A stretch of 35,387 bases of DNA from Deltaproteobacteria bacterium (lineage in GTDB: Bacteria; Desulfobacterota; Desulfobacteria; Desulfobacterales; ETH-SRB1): positions 1-35,387 of the forward strand of contig JAJSZW010000028.1 in NCBI GenBank assembly GCA_030262895.1. Direction: 5' to 3'. Of the stretch, positions 8,586-16,212 are shown piece by piece (positions within the stretch are counted from its first letter, which is position 1; each line of letters starts with the position of its first letter). The notes under the pieces are model-generated. The model made no database searches. It saw only the letters and a list, made by a program, of their open reading frames with translations, and was not told where the DNA came from. A program made the position numbers and the translations under genes.

Positions 8586-9451
8586 CTTTCCATCAACTTT
8601 TCATATACTATATAAGGTACGAAAAAATCTCCCTTTCCTGATCCCATTTTGATTTCCGGTTTCAAAGAACCGTGGAAGTCAGTACCGCCTGTCATCAATA
8701 ATTCGTGTCTATTTGCCATATCTGCCAACTGAGAAATAACATACGGCGAGTGTTCCGGATAATAAACTTCAATACCCTTTAGACCCATTGCTTTTAAAGT
8801 TATAACAAGATCCTCTATATCTTCAATATTCCTTGGATTAAGAAGATAGGGATGCGCTATAACAGGAACACCTCCTGCATCAAGTATGACTTCAATTGCC
8901 CTGGAGCAGTCAATGCGATATTTATCAACATATGCCGGCTTGCCTTTCCCAAGGTATTTATCAAAGGCCTCTTGAATTGATTCAACATAACCTTTTTTTA
9001 CCATAAGCCTCGCAATATGCGGCCTCCCCAACTGACCACCGCCAACCTCATTTAATAATTCATCCATTGAAACAGCAACACCCATGCTATTAAGACGATC
9101 AATAATTCCAGGATTTCGGTTTTTTCGGGCTTCTTGAAGTGTGGCAAGACTCTTATTCAAGAGAGGATTATCAATTTTGATAGAATATCCCAGTATGTGT
9201 AAACTTCCTGAATATGGAAAAGATGGGGGCGGAGATGCACTTATTTCAACACCGGTTAAAAATTTTAATGAAGGAGGAACGCCAATGCCAAGCGCCTCTT
9301 TAGAACCATTTATGGTATCATGATCTGTAATAGCTATTGCAGCTAAATTAAGATCCTGGGCTAAGGCAAGGATTTCGGCTGGAGAAAAAGTTCCGTCAGA
9401 TGCGGTCGAGTGGATATGAAGATCAATCCCTGCATTATTGTTACAATCCAA
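8582..9451 (-). CDS. PHP-domain phosphoesterase, TrpH/RNase AM-like
   Basis: This 289-aa protein belongs to the PHP family near E. coli YciV/RNase AM (3',5'-nucleotide bisphosphatase and 5'-3' exoribonuclease). Metal-binding motifs include DLHIHSTASDG near residue 10, ITDHDT, GVEISA, VIAHPYLLNP, and the C-terminal TGGTDFHG. The TTG at 9451 overlaps the end of dksA by 11 bp, with an AGGAGG in dksA about 14 bp upstream. The last codon and TAG lie in MITE copy B. Removing the element and one 8-bp duplication would give a frame ending KLMESI followed by TAA, 7 bp before the rnc ATG. This suggests an original dksA-PHP-rnc operon. Confidence 0.88.
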   Translation of the reverse strand: MDCNNNAGIDLHIHSTASDGTFSPAEILALAQDLNLAAIAITDHDTINGSKEALGIGVPPSLKFLTGVEISASPPPSFPYSGSLHILGYSIKIDNPLLNKSLATLQEARKNRNPGIIDRLNSMGVAVSMDELLNEVGGGQLGRPHIARLMVKKGYVESIQEAFDKYLGKGKPAYVDKYRIDCSRAIEVILDAGGVPVIAHPYLLNPRNIEDIEDLVITLKAMGLKGIEVYYPEHSPYVISQLADMANRHELLMTGGTDFHGSLKPEIKMGSGKGDFFVPYIVYEKLMER

Positions 9452-9803
9452 GAGCTTTTTCTAAAGCCTCCTCTTTTGTTTTACATTCTATGCATTGGGT
9501 AGTAACAGGCCTAGCCTTAAGCCTATTAATAGAAATAGCTTCACCACATTTATCACAAACACCAAACGTACCGTTTTCAATGCGTTCAAGGGCTTTCTTA
9601 ATCTTCTTTATAAGCTTGCTTTCTCTATCCCTGATTCTAAGCATAAAATTGCGGTCCGATTCAAGTGAAGCGCGATCTGTTGGATCAGGAAAATTTTCTT
9701 TTGGATCAGTCATTCCCGAAACCGTATCATCCGCCTTACTCAAAAGCTCTTCCAAACTATTGGTCAATAGCTCTCTAAAATATTCAACATCTTTCTTTTT
9801 CAT
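9441..9803 (-). CDS. dksA: DksA/TraR-family RNA polymerase-binding transcription factor
   Basis: This 120-aa protein binds the secondary channel of RNA polymerase and, with ppGpp, tunes rRNA and amino-acid promoters. The coiled-coil tip signature DPTDRA (residues 40-45) fits the D-x-x-D-x-A pattern needed for activity. The C-terminal four-cysteine zinc finger is CDKCGEAI followed by CIECKTKEE. It is a short DksA, closer to the TraR/YocK-like length than to the 151-aa E. coli protein. It lies upstream of, and overlapping, the PHP gene. The ATG at 9803 has AAGGG upstream. Confidence 0.9.
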   Translation of the reverse strand: MKKKDVEYFRELLTNSLEELLSKADDTVSGMTDPKENFPDPTDRASLESDRNFMLRIRDRESKLIKKIKKALERIENGTFGVCDKCGEAISINRLKARPVTTQCIECKTKEEALEKALGL

Positions 9804-9906
9804 GGTAAACCCTTGAAAATAAAAATTTAAGCATTTAAAAAAAATGCAAATATCATAATTGAATTTTAAAGTAAAGATTAAAGTTTTATGAATATTTTTA
9901 AAACCG

Positions 9907-10842
9907 TCAAGTTTCTTTAAGAAACTTTTCCATATTCTTTAAGCTGTTGATATTATAAATACTGCAGGAATAATTCTCGGGGAGAATCTTTTTTAATAAA
10001 CCTGTAAGCACTCTTCCCGGACCGACCTCAGCGAATACTTCCACCTTTTCCTCAATCAGCCTTTGCATCGAGTCATACCATCTGACAGGACTGCATAACT
10101 GCCTTGCCATAATAGACTTAATTTCATCAGAATTTTTTCCAAAATCGGCCGTAACATTATGGATAATCGCTCTTTTCGGCGTGTTAAAAGAAACAGTATC
10201 AAGAAAATCCCCGAACTCATCCACTGCCCCTTTTATAAGTTCACTATGCCATGCTCCGCTGACTTTTAAAGGTACTGCCCTTGCCTCCTGTAAAACCGCA
10301 AGAGACGAAACTTTTTCAACCTGCTCCGGGGCACCGGTTATAACGATCTGATGTTCAGTATTGTGATTTGCAACTGCTACAACGCCGTCACCTTGAACCT
10401 CATCAACAAGTCCCTGAACTTTATCAATGGCAAGTCCGATAATTGCATGCATAGCACCTTCTTGCTTTGTCGATTCCCTGTGCATCAGCTCGCCTCTTTT
10501 AAATACAAGCCTTAATGTATCCTCTTTTGAAATAACTCCTGATGCACTTAATGCACTATATTCGCCGAGGCTGTGTCCTGCTGAAATATCCGCTCCCCGG
10601 CCTTCTTTTTCTATAGCTACAAGACATATAAGATTTACAGCAGTTACTGCGGGCTGAAGATTAACTGTCATAGTAAGATCTTCCATAGGGCCTTTGAAGC
10701 AGAGTCTCGACAAGTTTATTTTGGTAATTTCCTCCGCCATATCAAATAGTTGTCTTGCAAAGTCAAATTCCTGATAAAAATCAAGACCCATACCAACTGA
10801 CTGTGAACCCTGTCCGGGAAAAAGAAATGCTGTTTTCTTCAA
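9907..10842 (-). CDS. fabD: Malonyl-CoA:ACP transacylase (FabD)
   Basis: FabD transfers malonyl from CoA to acyl carrier protein to start fatty acid elongation. The 311-aa protein begins MKKTAFLFPGQGSQSVGMG, which is canonical. It has the nucleophile motif GHSLGE (S91) and the catalytic histidine in GAWHSEL (H199). The start is a TTG at 10842 preceded by GGAGG at ideal spacing, and no better start exists. The other fab genes are not adjacent. A TTAGC-class palindrome separates it from hemA upstream. Confidence 0.95.
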   Translation of the reverse strand: MKKTAFLFPGQGSQSVGMGLDFYQEFDFARQLFDMAEEITKINLSRLCFKGPMEDLTMTVNLQPAVTAVNLICLVAIEKEGRGADISAGHSLGEYSALSASGVISKEDTLRLVFKRGELMHRESTKQEGAMHAIIGLAIDKVQGLVDEVQGDGVVAVANHNTEHQIVITGAPEQVEKVSSLAVLQEARAVPLKVSGAWHSELIKGAVDEFGDFLDTVSFNTPKRAIIHNVTADFGKNSDEIKSIMARQLCSPVRWYDSMQRLIEEKVEVFAEVGPGRVLTGLLKKILPENYSCSIYNINSLKNMEKFLKET

Positions 10843-10867
10843 AATTAATCCTCCATACCTTGATTGA

Positions 10868-10998
10868 GCTTTTAGCTGTTAGCGCAATAATTTCAATATA
10901 TTGCTAAAGATCAACATTGCATCCAATGTGTGAAAATCGAATCGCTGGTAAACACCCAAAATAATAATAGCTAATTGCTAAAAGCTAATCGCTAATCT
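10868..10998. repeat. Heptamer palindrome (TTAGC class) between hemA and fabD
   Basis: The left side has AGCTTTTAGCTGTTAGCG. The right side has AGCTAATTGCTAAAAGC and GCTAATCGCTAATC. These are inverted 7-bp-periodic units around an unstructured spacer. Outer flanks ATACCTTGATTG and, reverse complemented, ATACCTAAGATT extend the pairing. The class recurs at 13304-13380 and 24853-24949. Confidence 0.7.
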
Positions 10999-11004
10999 TA
11001 GGTA

Positions 11005-12273
11005 TCAGTCATCTAGTTTAAAAAGTTTCCGGGTTAGATCAATATAAGCAAACCTGTCTCCATAGCATCCATTGCTTTTTAAAAAAATAGTCGGATCATG
11101 CAGAATTTTATTTATAAGTGAATTTGTCATTCTGTGAATTGACTGGCGGTCATTATCTGAAAGATGATTTAAGGACTGCAAGGTCTTGTCAACCTCAGTC
11201 CTCGCAATGGTATCTATCTTGTCCCTCAAGGCAACTATTGTAGGAACCGCGCTAAGACCCTCAAACCACCGCTTAAAACTAATTACAGACTCGTCAACGA
11301 TCCTTTCCCCTTTGATGGATTCTTTATTTCTATCTTTTATATTTTCCTCAATAACTCCTTTTAAATCATCTATATCATAAACATATGCATTGTTAAGCCG
11401 GTTTATATCAGGATCAATATCACGGGGAACCGCAATGTCTATAAAGAAAATGGGTCTGTTACGCCTGCTGCGCATAACTCCCTTAACCTGATCGCGCACA
11501 ATAACGAAATTGGACGAACCCGTCGAGCTGATTATTATATCCACAACCTTTAAAGAACCAGGGATTTCTTCAATACGTATAGCTTTGCCTTTGAATCTAT
11601 TGGATAGTTCAACGCCCCTTTCAAACGTTCTGTTTGCAACAAAAATTTCTCCGACCTTGTTCCTGACAAGATGTTCCACTGCAAGTTCCGCCATTTCGCC
11701 GGCACCAACCAGGAGCACCTTTTTCCCTTCAAGCTCGCCGAATATTTTCCGCGCAAGCTCAATTGCAGCATAACTTATTGATACAGCATGATCTCCGATA
11801 CCTGTTTCACTTCTAACACGTTTTGCAACAAAGAAGGTTTTATGCAACAACCTGTTCAAAATAACGCCGGACGTTTTTTTCAGAATGGTTGTCAGGTATG
11901 CATCTTTAATCTGTCCAAGAATCTGCGGTTCTCCGACCATCATTGAATCAAGGCTTGATGCAACCCTGAAAATATGGCGGACAGATTCCTCGCCAACATG
12001 CGTATAAAAAGCATCTTCAAATTTAGATATCGGTATTTTTTTAAATTCGGAAATATGAGTTTTTACGAAATTAACAGAGTTGATGGTGTTTGAAGTAGTC
12101 AGCAGCACCTCAACACGATTACAGGTTGAAATCAGCATTACTTCGTTAATATCCGGACACTTTTGCAAACCCTCCATAACAGCGACAGCTTCCTCTTTTG
12201 AAAAAGAGAGAAGCTCCCTCAATTCTATTGGTGCGGTTTTATGATTTAATCCTAATAAAACTATATCGAGCAT
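11005..12273 (-). CDS. hemA: Glutamyl-tRNA reductase (HemA)
   Basis: HemA reduces glutamyl-tRNA(Glu) to glutamate-1-semialdehyde, the entry to the C5 tetrapyrrole pathway. The 422-aa protein has the catalytic-cysteine motif STCNRVEVL (C51), SSLDSMMVGEPQILGQ, the NADPH-binding GAGEMAELAVEHL and the C-terminal dimerisation helix region. The length is normal. It follows ccsA and the precorrin-2 dehydrogenase on the same strand, a grouping that ties haem synthesis to cytochrome c maturation. The ATG at 12273 lacks a clear ribosome-binding site. Confidence 0.96.
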   Translation of the reverse strand: MLDIVLLGLNHKTAPIELRELLSFSKEEAVAVMEGLQKCPDINEVMLISTCNRVEVLLTTSNTINSVNFVKTHISEFKKIPISKFEDAFYTHVGEESVRHIFRVASSLDSMMVGEPQILGQIKDAYLTTILKKTSGVILNRLLHKTFFVAKRVRSETGIGDHAVSISYAAIELARKIFGELEGKKVLLVGAGEMAELAVEHLVRNKVGEIFVANRTFERGVELSNRFKGKAIRIEEIPGSLKVVDIIISSTGSSNFVIVRDQVKGVMRSRRNRPIFFIDIAVPRDIDPDINRLNNAYVYDIDDLKGVIEENIKDRNKESIKGERIVDESVISFKRWFEGLSAVPTIVALRDKIDTIARTEVDKTLQSLNHLSDNDRQSIHRMTNSLINKILHDPTIFLKSNGCYGDRFAYIDLTRKLFKLDD

Positions 12274-12389
12274 TTTTTTAATTGACGGCCCCGTAAAAAG
12301 TCCATTTTAAATTAGCGCCCTTCTATTGGGCTTATTAAGCGGATAAAGCTAAAGTATTATGAGTTTATAAATTTTTATCTGACCTAAGT

Positions 12390-13211
12390 TTACAATTTGG
12401 TAAATTCACCATGATGTCCATCTAAAAGAAAATTAACCCCAAAAAAAGTAAACAGGAGTGCGGCCAACCCGATAATAGCCATAATCGCTGCTTTCCTTCC
12501 GCGCCAGCCTATAGTAAAGCGCCCATGAAGTAAAGCAGCATACAAAAGCCATGTTATGCCGGACCAGACCTCTTTTGGATCCCAGCTCCAGAACTTCCCC
12601 CAAACCATTTGAGCATAAACCAGACCTGTTGCGAGACCTATGGTCAACATGGTAAAACCCACAACTATGCAATTATATCCCGCAGTATCAAGCAGCTCCA
12701 GCGAAGGCAGGCGTCTGAAAAAAAAACCATGTTTCTTGGCCTTAATAGCGTGCTCCTGGGCAAGATACATAAAACCCAATCCTCCGGCCAGCACAAAAAA
12801 CGCCTCACCGATAAATATTGAAGCTATATGAAAAATAAGCCAAAAATTATTAACAATATTTTTAATCTGAACAGGCTCAGAGGATATCTGAGAAGCAAAT
12901 ATCATAACAATGGTCGCAAGAGGCGCAGCATATATGCCAAAAATTCTAAGGTTGAACTTATATTGAAATATTATAAAAACACAGGCTATCGACCATCCGA
13001 CAATAATAAGGGTTTCATGGAGATTATGAACAGGAATCAGCCCGGATTTAAAAAAACCATAAAAAATAGCCGCTGAATTACACAAAAAACCAGCTATCAT
13101 CAAGAAGTATCCAGCTCTATTTAAATAATTTTTCTGCAAGAAAAGATAAGCAAAGTATCCCGCCGTACTCATCAAGTAGAAGAAAATGGTAGCTATAATC
13201 ACAATTTCCAT
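12390..13211 (-). CDS. ccsA: Cytochrome c biogenesis protein CcsA/ResC family (HemX-like)
   Basis: This 273-aa integral membrane protein has about eight hydrophobic segments. It carries the tryptophan-rich haem-handling motif as WSWDPKEVWSGITW near residue 200, followed by a conserved histidine in LLHGRFTIGWRG. CcsA-type proteins move haem across the membrane for system II cytochrome c assembly. Related HemX proteins beside hemA influence HemA level, so either role is possible. The ATG at 13211 has AAGGTG six bases upstream. It lies between the precorrin-2 dehydrogenase and hemA. A 221-bp insertion with a 9-bp direct repeat now separates it from the former. Confidence 0.9.
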   Translation of the reverse strand: MEIVIIATIFFYLMSTAGYFAYLFLQKNYLNRAGYFLMIAGFLCNSAAIFYGFFKSGLIPVHNLHETLIIVGWSIACVFIIFQYKFNLRIFGIYAAPLATIVMIFASQISSEPVQIKNIVNNFWLIFHIASIFIGEAFFVLAGGLGFMYLAQEHAIKAKKHGFFFRRLPSLELLDTAGYNCIVVGFTMLTIGLATGLVYAQMVWGKFWSWDPKEVWSGITWLLYAALLHGRFTIGWRGRKAAIMAIIGLAALLFTFFGVNFLLDGHHGEFTKL

Positions 13212-13239
13212 TGATTACACCTTAAGCCAATTTAATTAG

Positions 13240-13460
13240 TGTCTGAACGAAAACTCAAAACACATGAAATTATAGTCAGTTGATTCTATTCTCATATTAA
13301 AGCTTTTAGCTATTAGCCGTTAGCTTTTAGCTTTGTTTTTTAGCAGTTAGCCTTTAGCTAAGAGCTAACAGCTAATAGCTTTTTTAATGAATTATGCAAC
13401 GACTTGCTTTTATGCTTTGAGCAACCGTGAACTGTGAAACCGACAACCGTAAACGATTAC
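13240..13460. mobile_element. Heptamer-palindrome insertion flanked by a 9-bp direct repeat
   Basis: Direct repeats TTTAATTAG lie at 13231-13239 and 13461-13469. Inside are a TTAGC-class heptamer palindrome (13304-13380, units AGCTTTT, AGCTATT, AGCCGTT and their complements), the shared motif AATGAATTATGCAACGACT (13386-13404), and GTGAACC-class units ending ACGATTAC. The minus-strand reading of that end is GTAATCGTTTACGG, IS66-MITE-like; the other end (GTGTCTGAACG) matches poorly. Without the insertion the two neighbouring genes would be about 24 bp apart. No coding content is seen. Confidence 0.6.
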
Positions 13461-13465
13461 TTTAA

Positions 13466-14128
13466 TTAGCCTGCCTTCATTAATTCTTCAAACCTGTATC
13501 CCTGGCCAAAAATCTCAAGAAGGAGGGAATTTATTCTTTCCTCATCATTGTTCCTAACCATATCAATAAGTCCTCTATTTATAAGCTGTTCAAAAAGGTG
13601 TTTATGCGCTTCCGGTTCATGTTTTTCGCTTAACGCCTTTTTGCGTATAGCTCCCATTAACTGTAAAAACTCGTCATATTCCTCTCCGAATTCTTTTTCA
13701 AGGTCTTGACGCATTTTTTTTGCAAAAGCCGGGCTTTTACCTGAAGTGGAAATAGCAATTACAAGATTACCTCTGTTTACAATAGAAGGAAGAATAAAAT
13801 TGCAGGCCTCAGGTCGGTCAGCTATGTTGCACAATTTATTTTGGTGTTCCGCATCCTTATTTATCTGCCGGTTTAATTCCTCGTTGTCGGTAGCTCCGAT
13901 AACGAGAAACATACCGTCAATATCAGAGGACTCATAAGGCCTTCTCTTCAATTCTATCATCTTTTTTTCTGCAAGCTCAAGCAGCTCTTCAGCAACATCA
14001 GAACTTACAACTGTAACAACAGCCCCGCATTCCAGAAGTGTCATAACCTTCCTTGTGCCCACTGAGCCGCCACCGACCACTAAACATTTACGATTCTGTA
14101 TGTCAAGATTAACTGGATAATATCTCAT
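13466..14128 (-). CDS. Precorrin-2 dehydrogenase / sirohydrochlorin ferrochelatase (CysG N-domain type)
   Basis: This protein of about 220 aa starts MRYYPVNLDIQNRKCLVVGG. Its Rossmann motif GGGSVGTRKVMTLLECGA is typical of NAD-dependent precorrin-2 dehydrogenases. CNIADRPEACNFILPSIVNRG and AISTSGKSPAFAKKMRQ are family signatures, and a helical C-terminal domain follows. It converts precorrin-2 to sirohydrochlorin, and in some members inserts iron to give sirohaem for sulfite or nitrite reductases. I use the ATG at 14128; a GTG at 14143 would add five residues drawn from repeat-like sequence (GTGAACGG). The TAA stop sits in the flanking direct repeat of the insertion downstream. The context with ccsA and hemA supports a tetrapyrrole role. 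Confidence 0.9.
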   Translation of the reverse strand: MRYYPVNLDIQNRKCLVVGGGSVGTRKVMTLLECGAVVTVVSSDVAEELLELAEKKMIELKRRPYESSDIDGMFLVIGATDNEELNRQINKDAEHQNKLCNIADRPEACNFILPSIVNRGNLVIAISTSGKSPAFAKKMRQDLEKEFGEEYDEFLQLMGAIRKKALSEKHEPEAHKHLFEQLINRGLIDMVRNNDEERINSLLLEIFGQGYRFEELMKAG

Positions 14129-14257
14129 ATCATAACCGTTCACGAGTTCAAAGGTTCAGCCTAACCAAACTTAACTGTCATAATTTCCAATAATAACTTT
14201 AGCTCTTGGTTATTTTTTTGGAAAGCATGAAAATTAACTAATCTAATAGGATACGTG

Positions 14258-14593
14258 TTAATGCAATACACTTGTCAATTCGAAGCCGTTCTTCTTGATC
14301 TCATTAGATATGAAATCATTATCTCCGCTCAAATAGTCATTATATGAGAAAAGAATTGGCTGGATATCCAGCTTATACTTGCTTATCAAGGCTATTGCAT
14401 CGGCCATGACGTCCAGCCGATTATCGTCTGTTACATTTTTAGAAAATATAGCCATGTCTATATCGCTGTGTTCTCCTGCACGTCCTTGAGCATGCGAGCC
14501 AAATACAAAGGCCTTGTCCACATGGCATATCTTTTCAACGTCAGATAAATATCTCAGCAAAATATTGATTATCTCAGTTTTGATTTTAGCCAT
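14258..14593 (-). CDS. MNT-type nucleotidyltransferase (antitoxin-like)
   Basis: This 111-aa minimal nucleotidyltransferase has the polymerase-beta-fold signature FVFGSHAQGRAGEHSDIDMA, giving GS-x10-D-x-D. A downstream acidic strand follows in KLDIQPILFSY. In the MntA/HepT class such enzymes AMPylate a partner HEPN toxin to silence it. The partner gene lies immediately upstream and overlaps by 25 bp, which is the typical pairing. It is probably an accessory module between core operons. Pairing is seen in the sequence; the activity is inferred. Confidence 0.85.
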   Translation of the reverse strand: MAKIKTEIINILLRYLSDVEKICHVDKAFVFGSHAQGRAGEHSDIDMAIFSKNVTDDNRLDVMADAIALISKYKLDIQPILFSYNDYLSGDNDFISNEIKKNGFELTSVLH

Positions 14594-14958
14594 TTGAATA
14601 ACTCCTCTGTTCGTTTTAAAATTGATGAGCTTTTTTCTTTGTCTATCATGGCAGAGAGTTTTTTCTTGTAGACAGGGTATCTCCCTTCTATATAAAATGT
14701 GGTCAACTCTGCAATGAGTTTCAAATGACTGTCGGAAGTACCTAATTCTACAAGACTGTTAAGGTAAACAAGATTATGAGAGAATGGGGCTTCTTTGGAA
14801 AACCTTTTCATATAATTTGCCTTTAACAGCTTCTCTACAGCCTGTTGACATATGAAAACAGTATACAGGTACCTTCCGCTTTTCTGAAGGGAACGAGCTG
14901 TTTCCATGTCATAATCGGCAATATCCAACCAATAATCTACCTTTTCAGAAATATCCAT
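14569..14958 (-). CDS. HEPN-domain protein (toxin-like partner of MNT)
   Basis: This 129-aa all-helical protein has the HEPN features DYWLDIADYDMETARSL, CQQAVEKLLKANYM and FSHNLVYL, followed by FYIEGRYPVYKK. It lies in the PF05168-like branch rather than the DUF86/HepT branch, and I do not see the classical R-x4-6-H RNase motif. Nuclease activity is therefore uncertain. It is the first gene of a two-gene operon with the MNT protein. Such pairs act as toxin-antitoxin or phage-defence modules. The ATG at 14958 is taken as the start. Confidence 0.82.
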   Translation of the reverse strand: MDISEKVDYWLDIADYDMETARSLQKSGRYLYTVFICQQAVEKLLKANYMKRFSKEAPFSHNLVYLNSLVELGTSDSHLKLIAELTTFYIEGRYPVYKKKLSAMIDKEKSSSILKRTEELFKWLKSKLR

Positions 14959-15075
14959 TGCATAATATCCTTTTGTAGTTGGTTAGTTGGAGCGGGATGC
15001 CCAAATAAATATACGTTTCTAAAATTTTATTCAGTGTAAAAACTCACAGCCAATGCCAGAAGAAGCGTAAACGCA

Positions 15076-15240
15076 TTAAATAATGGGCTGGGCGTCCCGG
15101 TTATTTACACCGATTATTCCCTTCAATTTTTCATCAAATTTCACTTCTTCTATTTCTAACAATTCAATACCTTTAGAAAAACCACCTTCATCATCGCGTT
15201 TTAAGCAACAAATTTCAGTATGTAGTTCGTTTGGGAGCAT
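15076..15240 (-). pseudogene. Short ORF or gene remnant abutting a palindromic element
   Basis: The minus-strand frame encodes about 54 residues (MLPNELHTEICCLKRDD, then FSKGIELLEIEEVKFDEKLK) and ends in TAA at 15078-15076. Its composition looks like real coding sequence. However, the ATG lies inside the terminal inverted repeat of the element at 15233-15392. It is therefore probably the C-terminal stub of a gene cut by that element. No family is recognised. An inverted CGGGATGCCCA/TGGGCGTCCCG pair (14993-15003, 15089-15099) spans its end. Confidence 0.35.
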
Positions 15241-15392
15241 CCGCAGTTTCTGACCAGCACCTTTTTTGTTGCCAATAAGAGGCTATAGAACGTGATTTTG
15301 GCTGAGAACAATGTTGTTTTTCCGAATTCCGACTCAAAAATAACCATAAATACATATAAAATTCGTCTTGGTCAGAAACTGCGGATGCTCCC
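15233..15392. mobile_element. 160-bp MITE-like element with perfect 24-bp inverted termini
   Basis: The termini, 15233-15256 and 15369-15392, are exact reverse complements beginning GGGAGCATCCGCAGTTTC. The interior (113 bp) is AT-rich without an ORF. No target duplication is visible. It occupies the gap between the metallo-beta-lactamase gene and a gene remnant. It is probably a non-autonomous transposon; the family is not recognised. The rest of 14959-15426 holds only the remnant and unstructured AT-rich sequence. Confidence 0.75.
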
Positions 15393-15426
15393 ATCAGGAA
15401 TTAGGATAGCTTCCTGATCCCCGATC

Positions 15427-16212
15427 CTAAAAATCAACCGTCATAAGATCTTCCGCAAGTATAAGTTTTTTACTATAAGTCTTGCGACATTGTTTTTCAA
15501 TATCTACTTCATTGCATTCAGGATAAAAATGTATCAGCATTAATTTTTTGACATTTGCCATTGCTGCTGTTTTACCTGCAAGAGACGGTGTTAAATGGCC
15601 TTTTACCTTTAATTCATCCGGAAGAGCTGATTCACAGATCAACAAATCAGCTTCTTTTGCCAGAGTAACAAGATTATTACTGAAATCCGTATCACCTGAA
15701 TACACAACCGATATTCCGTTCCGGCTCGTAACCCTGTATGCCAAGCTCTCATCGTTATGTTCAACTGGAATTGATTCAATAGTAAAATCATCAAATTTTA
15801 TAATGTCATAATTTTTATTATCCAGTTCAACAATATTTATCAAACCCGGCTCAAGTTCAACCCAGTTGCCATATACCATTTTCAGCCTGTTATAAAACTC
15901 TGCAAATCCCCTTCCAGCTATAAATGTTATGGGGGATTGCCTTCGTTCTTTACCGGAATATTTAGAGGAAAATAAAAATGAAACCAGTTCCCCGGTATGA
16001 TCCGGATGGAAATGACTGAAAAAAATAAATGAAATGTCAAAGATTTTAGTATCAACTTCAAGAAGCCTTCTCATTGTGCCGGGGCCTAAATCAAAAACAA
16101 GCTTTTTCCCGCCGGTTTCAATTAATGCGGAGCAAGAACTCCTTTTGAGAGATGGTACACATGTGCCTGAACCAAGTATAGTCACAGAAAGTTCAGAATT
16201 TTCGACAGCCAT
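15427..16212 (-). CDS. Metallo-beta-lactamase-fold hydrolase, RNase Z-like
   Basis: This 261-aa MBL-fold protein starts MAVENSELSVTILGSGTCVP. It has the metal motif SHFHPDHTGEL, a later YSGDTDFSNNL and a final histidine in LMLIHFYPEC. The arrangement fits the ElaC/RNase Z-like or general MBL hydrolase group, but I do not see the full tRNase Z exosite, so tRNA processing is not claimed. The ATG shares its A with the TAA stop of the DHH gene upstream (TAATG), so the two are coupled. The set yhcC-DHH-MBL looks like an operon. Confidence 0.85.
   Translation of the reverse strand: MAVENSELSVTILGSGTCVPSLKRSSCSALIETGGKKLVFDLGPGTMRRLLEVDTKIFDISFIFFSHFHPDHTGELVSFLFSSKYSGKERRQSPITFIAGRGFAEFYNRLKMVYGNWVELEPGLINIVELDNKNYDIIKFDDFTIESIPVEHNDESLAYRVTSRNGISVVYSGDTDFSNNLVTLAKEADLLICESALPDELKVKGHLTPSLAGKTAAMANVKKLMLIHFYPECNEVDIEKQCRKTYSKKLILAEDLMTVDF

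Noticed and set aside
14993..15099. Integron attC-like site (CGGGATGCCCA / TGGGCGTCCCG)
   Set aside because: The conserved GTTRRRY/RYYYAAC core pairs are not in the right places and no integrase is present.
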